Positions 59,601-64,000 of a DNA stretch of 64,000 nucleotides are shown here, in pieces. The stretch lies in the NCBI GenBank assembly GCA_012932295.1, contig JAAONU010000016.1:44733241-44797240 (forward strand), given 5' to 3'. Numbering within the stretch: position 1 is the stretch's first letter; each line of letters starts with the position of its first letter. The DNA comes from Cyclina sinensis. Taxonomy: Eukaryota; Mollusca; Bivalvia; Venerida; Veneridae. Position numbers and translations under genes: made by a program. The notes below the pieces were generated by a model. That model worked only from the letters and a program-made list of their open reading frames with translations, ran no database searches and had not been told where the DNA came from.

Positions 59601-61100
59601 TACTAGGTTTTGCCAAAGCATTTTTTTCGGAATCTCTTTGATGCATGTTTAGAACCGGGCTATTCAAAAGTGTTGAAATATTAATCATTCAATTAAATTG
59701 TCTTTCTGTAATCAAATATTGTATTTCGAAGGAAAATTTATTCCTTTTTTAGAATTCTTTTTGGATATTTATGAACTGTTGTTTAATAAATATACTGTTA
59801 TTCATAGGGGAAATCAATTTCTTGAAAGACGGGGGTGAAAAATTTCAATTTTCTGTTTTTAAATTTTGGTTGGCCTGATTTTCTTTAAAAAAATAAACTG
59901 ATATATCATTCAAACGTCATTAAAGTGGGAATCCTCTGAAAAAGTATTGATAAATAAAGTTTCTTCTCTGTGTTTGAAATGAAAAAGACCACAATGAACA
60001 CAATATTTACCTAAAATGGAAATAAAAGTAATGGACAGAGCTGCTTGCAAACGGATTCAGTGAATTCGAAGCTTGTGTTGTGTTTGTTCTTAACTACTAC
60101 ATTTAAATTTTTTAAAATAATCAGTCAAATATAATTTTCATCATATTTCAGGTACATTTTCACCAACTGCCTGTGCTTGTAATTTTACTCAGCTAACGCA
60201 GATATATGTTCGAGTGTACTATTTGTCGTTAAAAAGCATTCCGGCAATAAAATATATTCTGATGTCATCGAGAACGGGTAGGCTCTTTGTATGGCGCTAG
60301 TGATAGCAGCGAATTTTCCGACATTTAATTAGCAATAAAAAATAGCTGGCACAAATTCACAGACGAATCTTTTAACGGTACATCATTTTTGAAGAAATCC
60401 ATAATGAATGAAAGAATAGAACAAAAGATCTTCTCGCATGAAGAAATGTATATTCATCCTGAAAACACGAAAGAGAGACCTTCCTATGTTTATTGTTATA
60501 TTAAATATGTCATATTATTGTGAAGAAACTGTTAAAATGCCAAAGTTACAAGAGTTAAGTTAATAAAAATTATTGCAAACTAATAATATTTCCTTGGAAG
60601 AAGATAGGTCTTCCCTATTCAACATACTGTGTTCTTGTAAGAGATTTAATGTTTGATGTAAACCATGTTGATAAAAGAATATTTCTAGTTCCGATGCTAT
60701 TAAAGGTTTAAGGCATATTTTGGAGCCAGTATTGTCAAGCAGAAATGGCAGAGAGAGCTTTCAAAATATAATCTTCAAAGATTTGTTTTTTTCCTTACCG
60801 GACAATTTTGTTTTTGCATTGAGTAGTGTAAATTAAAAAAAAATGTACACTTGTATAATTGTATAATGAGTGCAGCGAGGTCTTGCTAATTTAAATCTGC
60901 ATTTCTCCATTCAAGAACGCACGCAAAAGCAAATGTTCAGACGAGTTGTTTTAGCACAATTTGTGTCGTTTTCTTTCGCAAAAGAAACGTCTATTTGCTT
61001 TAGAACTTGTTTTTACTTCGGAAACTTAACAAAGCCAAATTTTTGACGAGTATGTGATCGTTTATCTACGGTGGCAGAGAGGTGTCATGCACAACTTTTT
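56691..61100. repeat. Block V, unit 4
   Basis: Standard-order unit: 'cgcacgttcatagtaac' (about 56770), 'cacatgagatttatttaaat' (57220), 'gacgatggcgcttctgatt' (57460), 'gttaggtctgtggttgcac' (57808), 'ggtaaatatctaaaaagcag' (58030), 'aaagcccagacagaga' (58994), 'ggggaaatcaatttcttg' (59807), 'tgatgtcatcgagaacggg' (60260), 'cttggaagaagataggtc' (60594). It serves as the reference for judging the inversion, insertions and deletion in units 2 and 3. No gene was recognised. Confidence 0.6.
60251..60325 (-). other. 75-nt conserved minus-strand frame, block V unit 4
   Basis: Reads NVGKFAAITSAIQRAYPFSM then TSEYI, and continues open through LLPECFLTTNSTLEHISALA to a stop. Gap-free relative to the other copies. 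Confidence 0.35.
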
Positions 61101-61124
61101 TCAAAATTACACTTCCCTTTTATT

Positions 61125-61520
61125 AACCTCATTCCCACGAGAAACTAATTGGAGTGAACGACTTAGTATCTCGTTCCCACGACATAGTAACTCGAGAAAA
61201 TAGAAGTGCAAATCTGAAAAAAGGAATCGCATTTGAAAAAAGAGTAGCGCAGTTAAAAAAAAGAATCGTGTTGTAAAAAACGAACAGTGCATGTAAGCTA
61301 TGTCGAGGGAACGACTTACTAACTCGTAGGAACGAGTAACCTTTATCGTTGGAATGAAAAGCAAGATATTGTGCTACACTTTTTTCATAGCAATACTTTT
61401 TTTAACTGCATTTCTCTTTTTTTATTTCGTTCCCACGAGATACTTACTCGAGGGAACGACTTAGTATCTCGTCGGAACGAGATATTAAGTGGTTCCCACG
61501 ACATAGCTAACTCGCTACCA
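61125..61520. repeat. CGTTCCCACGA palindromic-word repeat cluster
   Basis: Words of the type 'cgttcccacgagatact', 'actcgagggaacgactta', 'gtatctcgtcggaacgag' and 'ttcccacgacatagctaac' recur about ten times in both orientations at 61125-61210, 61300-61350 and 61428-61516. They are separated by A-rich and T-rich spacers (61200-61290 and 61370-61425) that are themselves rough reverse complements ('gcagttaaaaaaaag' / 'tttttttaactgc'). The whole is a rough inverted-repeat composite, probably a mobile or satellite-derived element. Open frames across it are by-products. Confidence 0.7.
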
Positions 61521-61572
61521 CGTGTGACACGTATAGCTCTGTGCTGGATTTTGCCGTTTGCGCGAATAACCT

Positions 61573-61821
61573 TTATTTACGAAAGTGGTACGCCCTTGAA
61601 ATAAGCATTTTGGTCAGATCTAGCAGTAAATGGGTTATAATAAAGTCTGTTATAGATTTAAGACCGACATCATCATTTACAACCTCTACGTGACCGCTAA
61701 ATATCCGATTGTTGCGGAGTAATCTAGCCTCTGTGTTAATACTCATGGACTCAAGAAGACGAATTCGGACAAAGTCTTGTTTAGACGGCACATCTATGCT
61801 GTATAGGGAATATCTTCGCTG
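61573..61821 (-). CDS. Candidate orphan terminal exon (82 codons), family unknown
   Basis: On the minus strand the frame is open from just after TAG (61822-61824) to TAA at 61573-61575. Its composition is protein-like and GC content is visibly higher than the neighbours (segments SKQDFVRIRLLESMSINTEA, then RIFSGHVEVVNDDVGLKSIT). The first in-frame ATG is at 61744-61746, so as a stand-alone gene it would be about 57 residues; more likely it is an exon or a fragment. AATAAA (61572-61577, minus strand) overlaps the stop codon, as might be seen in a compact terminal exon. An AG/GT-like 'cgacaggtagc' is near the upstream limit. It lies between block V units 4 and 5. No domain was recognised. Confidence 0.3.
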   Translation of the reverse strand, partial: QRRYSLYSIDVPSKQDFVRIRLLESMSINTEARLLRNNRIFSGHVEVVNDDVGLKSITDFIITHLLLDLTKMLISRAYHFRK

Positions 61822-63494
61822 CTACCTGTCGACATTGCACTGCTTGACCTGTATATATTGACATCACGTTAATTCTCATCTATATTACTCACTGTAAACT
61901 CACCACAAATTGTCTCAAACCGTGTATGAACGTTAATTTTTTATTACCTGCTGCTCCGGAAGTACTACTAGTATGCCTTTACGGCGTGTTGTTGCATGGC
62001 GTTGCGTGGCAAATATAATCATTGGACATTAAAAACATTAAGTACTTTACATGAAGAATAAATAAATAATTTCAGTTGCAGTTTCTGTATCTTTTTCTAC
62101 AAGATTACAATTTCACTTGTGTAGTCAATTACAACACTTAAACATACACTCAAAATGCTTGCGAAATTTTGGAAAGGAGGGAGAAATAACATTAGATTAT
62201 TTACATAATCTCATTTAAGGAAACCACACACAACTTTCTTTCATAAAAGCGTTCTGGAAAATTACTTCTTTCCCTTGTCACAAGAGATTTATTTAAATCT
62301 CTTTAACGAAAAAAATATTCCTGAATTTCTAACCAAATCAAATCTTTTGCATTTTCCTCAGCAGAAACGTAATTTTTGTTTCAAAAATTGATAGCTGCTT
62401 TGGACGAAGATTTACTTTCCTTTGCTAATTAATATTCATGAAAATGAATAATCTGCAGTCAATTGTCCCACGGTACATTATGTAGTATTATGTACCGACG
62501 ATGGTTATTTCCTGAAAAAGATTATGTCTTTAACTAAGCAAATATTACTACAATAACCATAGTGACTTTTAGAACGATGTTATTTCTTTATTTGTACAAA
62601 TGTAAGTTTTAGTTTTTATAGACTTCTTGGTTTTTTTTTTAGTTGAACGGAAAGCAGTCCACTTCGCCGGTCAAGACGAAAATCAAACTCCAGCCGTACC
62701 ATTGCCATTACTTGTTGCAAGTGAAAAAGATAGAAGCTTCTTTTAAGTTTTTTTTCCATTTGATAAATTTAAAACATTTTGAAGTAAGAAATTTCTAATC
62801 AAAACAGTATAAAAGCAACAGATGAGAGAAAATATTTATGAAAAGTTTACAAGTACTTATGCTAATTTTCGGGTGATACGATAGGGGAAGTAACTCTTCG
62901 TGGAGAAGGAACGGACATAAATGCGGTTTGTGAACAGATTTTATACCTATTTAAAAAGACTGTATTATTCGTCAATCATAATAAAGTGTAAGTGTTTAAA
63001 TATGACTCTGAATTAAATTATTCAGATCAATTTCGTTGTTAATATTTTCTTATCAGTCCTTTTCTGAGCTAAAAATAGAAATGTTTAGATATATGAGTTT
63101 AGGTTCAAGATTGTTCTGAGTCTATGTGGTAACAAAATCCTTATCTGTACTTTTTTTGTTTTGCCATCAGACAGATGTCCAAAGGATTTTGTTCCACCGC
63201 ATTTCCTTTAATTCATATCATTCGCTCAAACTTTAGACACATGACAACACACGGAAATACTGTAACATGAAAACTTGTTTGATAGTAATTTTTCGAAACA
63301 TCAGTCAAATATATTTTTTCAGCATCGTTTAAGATATATGACTCTTTTATTCCTGCCTTCGTGGTCATGCTGATTTTACTCGTCATTGAGTACCTACGTT
63401 TCTCGCTCTACTTGCCATTAGCTTTTTGTGTTTTATATGTCTGTGTGCTTTTGCATTGATTTGATGTGTGAATGAAATGAATTCACCAAGATAA

Positions 63495-63745
63495 CTTGTT
63501 ATTGTTGGTTCTTGTGAAAACCTGGTGGGAAAAGTGGAGGCTGGTGCACCCAAGAACATGGTTTAAAATATCCAGTGGCAAATATTTTACCAGTGACTTT
63601 CCCAAGGCAGTATTTGTGGTGTCTTTTTTTTTAATTGATTATTTATAAATAAATTTATGCTATCTTTTCCTCAACTTTTGGACTGTGTAGGGGATGCTGT
63701 GATTTTCTACTGTCTTTTTTTCCTGATGTTATTTTTTTTTCATTT
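63495..63745. mobile_element. Short interspersed repeat, copy 2 (unclassified)
   Basis: Same order of words as 16555-16850: 'ctggtgcacccaagaacatgg', 'ccagtgactttcccaaggca', 'gtggtgtctttttttttaat', 'ggactgtgtaggggatgctg', 'tttttttcctgatg'. It is absent from the equivalent place in other block V units, which supports its being an insertion. Confidence 0.55.
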
Positions 63746-63857
63746 TTTTACAAACATTTTCACCAACTTTTAGTGGCTCTTTCTAGTAATTTTGCTCATT
63801 TCACCATAATATCTATACAATTGACATATTTGTTATTAAAAAGCATTCTAGCAATAT

Positions 63858-63932
63858 TATATATTCTTATGTCATCGAAAACGGATAGACTCTGGGTATG
63901 ACGTTTGGGCAATCAGCAAATTTTTATACATT
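63858..63932 (-). pseudogene. 75-nt conserved minus-strand frame, block V unit 5 (two stops)
   Basis: The same alignment length as the other four copies, but with stops at the third and twenty-second codons (reads NV, stop, KFADCPNVIPRVYPFSMT, stop, EYI). If the frame was ever coding, this copy is dead. Confidence 0.35.
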
Positions 63933-64000
63933 TTAGTAGCAAAACGAAACAAGTATGGTACCCGATATTTTCAAGGTCTACATGGTTGAAATGTTTTATT

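Larger units (their letters stand above)
61968..64000. repeat. Block V, unit 5 (shortened, runs off the window)
   Basis: It starts with 'tgcctttacggcgtgttgtt' (compare 46005 and 56898), followed by the 'cacaagagatttatttaaat' part (62278), 'gacagatgtccaaaggattt' (63170; compare 42285 and 59458), the interspersed repeat at 63495-63745 and the 75-nt minus frame. Middle parts of the unit are missing, so it is internally deleted. Confidence 0.55.

Overview
The window is animal nuclear DNA. It is strongly AT-rich, nearly gene-free, and filled with interspersed repeats whose ends and cores I recognise as typical of bivalve molluscs: hairpin-ended elements with tandem cores of about 145-165 bp and GGAC/GTCC simple runs, resembling the published 'pearl' or Helitron-like elements. 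A marine bivalve, possibly a venerid clam, is the most likely source. This is inferred from the repeats and from a lophotrochozoan-style neuropeptide receptor. No species marker was seen.

One convincing protein-coding gene is present: an intronless 380-residue class A GPCR at 5830-6972 (+), of the neuropeptide Y / short neuropeptide F / prolactin-releasing-peptide receptor group. Its putative 3' UTR begins with a 32-bp compound minisatellite, and a candidate poly(A) signal lies near 7764. Just upstream (5209-5409) is an exon-like reading frame interrupted by one base. A second exon-like frame is on the minus strand at 61573-61821. Neither could be assigned to a family.

Layout: 1-2952 AT-rich, no gene. 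2953-4730 hairpin-ended repeat (family A). 5209-7770 receptor locus. 8386-9690 repeat (family B). 10.8-22.0 kb and 31.9-38.8 kb are two diverged copies of one large block (block U); the first carries extra insertions (family A element, a 35-bp-TIR MITE, others). 23.2-25.2 kb is a local tandem duplication, one copy of which carries a TTAA-flanked MITE. A near-perfect 42-bp hairpin lies at 27.3 kb. 28.1-33.0 kb holds three further hairpin-ended repeats. From 38.9 kb to the end, the sequence is an array of diverged copies of a second large block (block V). Two of these share a recent duplication of about 3.2-3.6 kb, and one carries an internal inversion of about 1 kb.

No operon-like or defence-like system, RNA gene, CRISPR or intact transposase/reverse transcriptase was found. 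The best leads are structural: the block V array with its internal inversion and a 75-nt minus-strand frame kept free of indels in five copies, nuclear-receptor-type sites carried inside a repeat, the long hairpin, and the two exon-like orphan frames. All comparisons were made by eye, so block boundaries are approximate.
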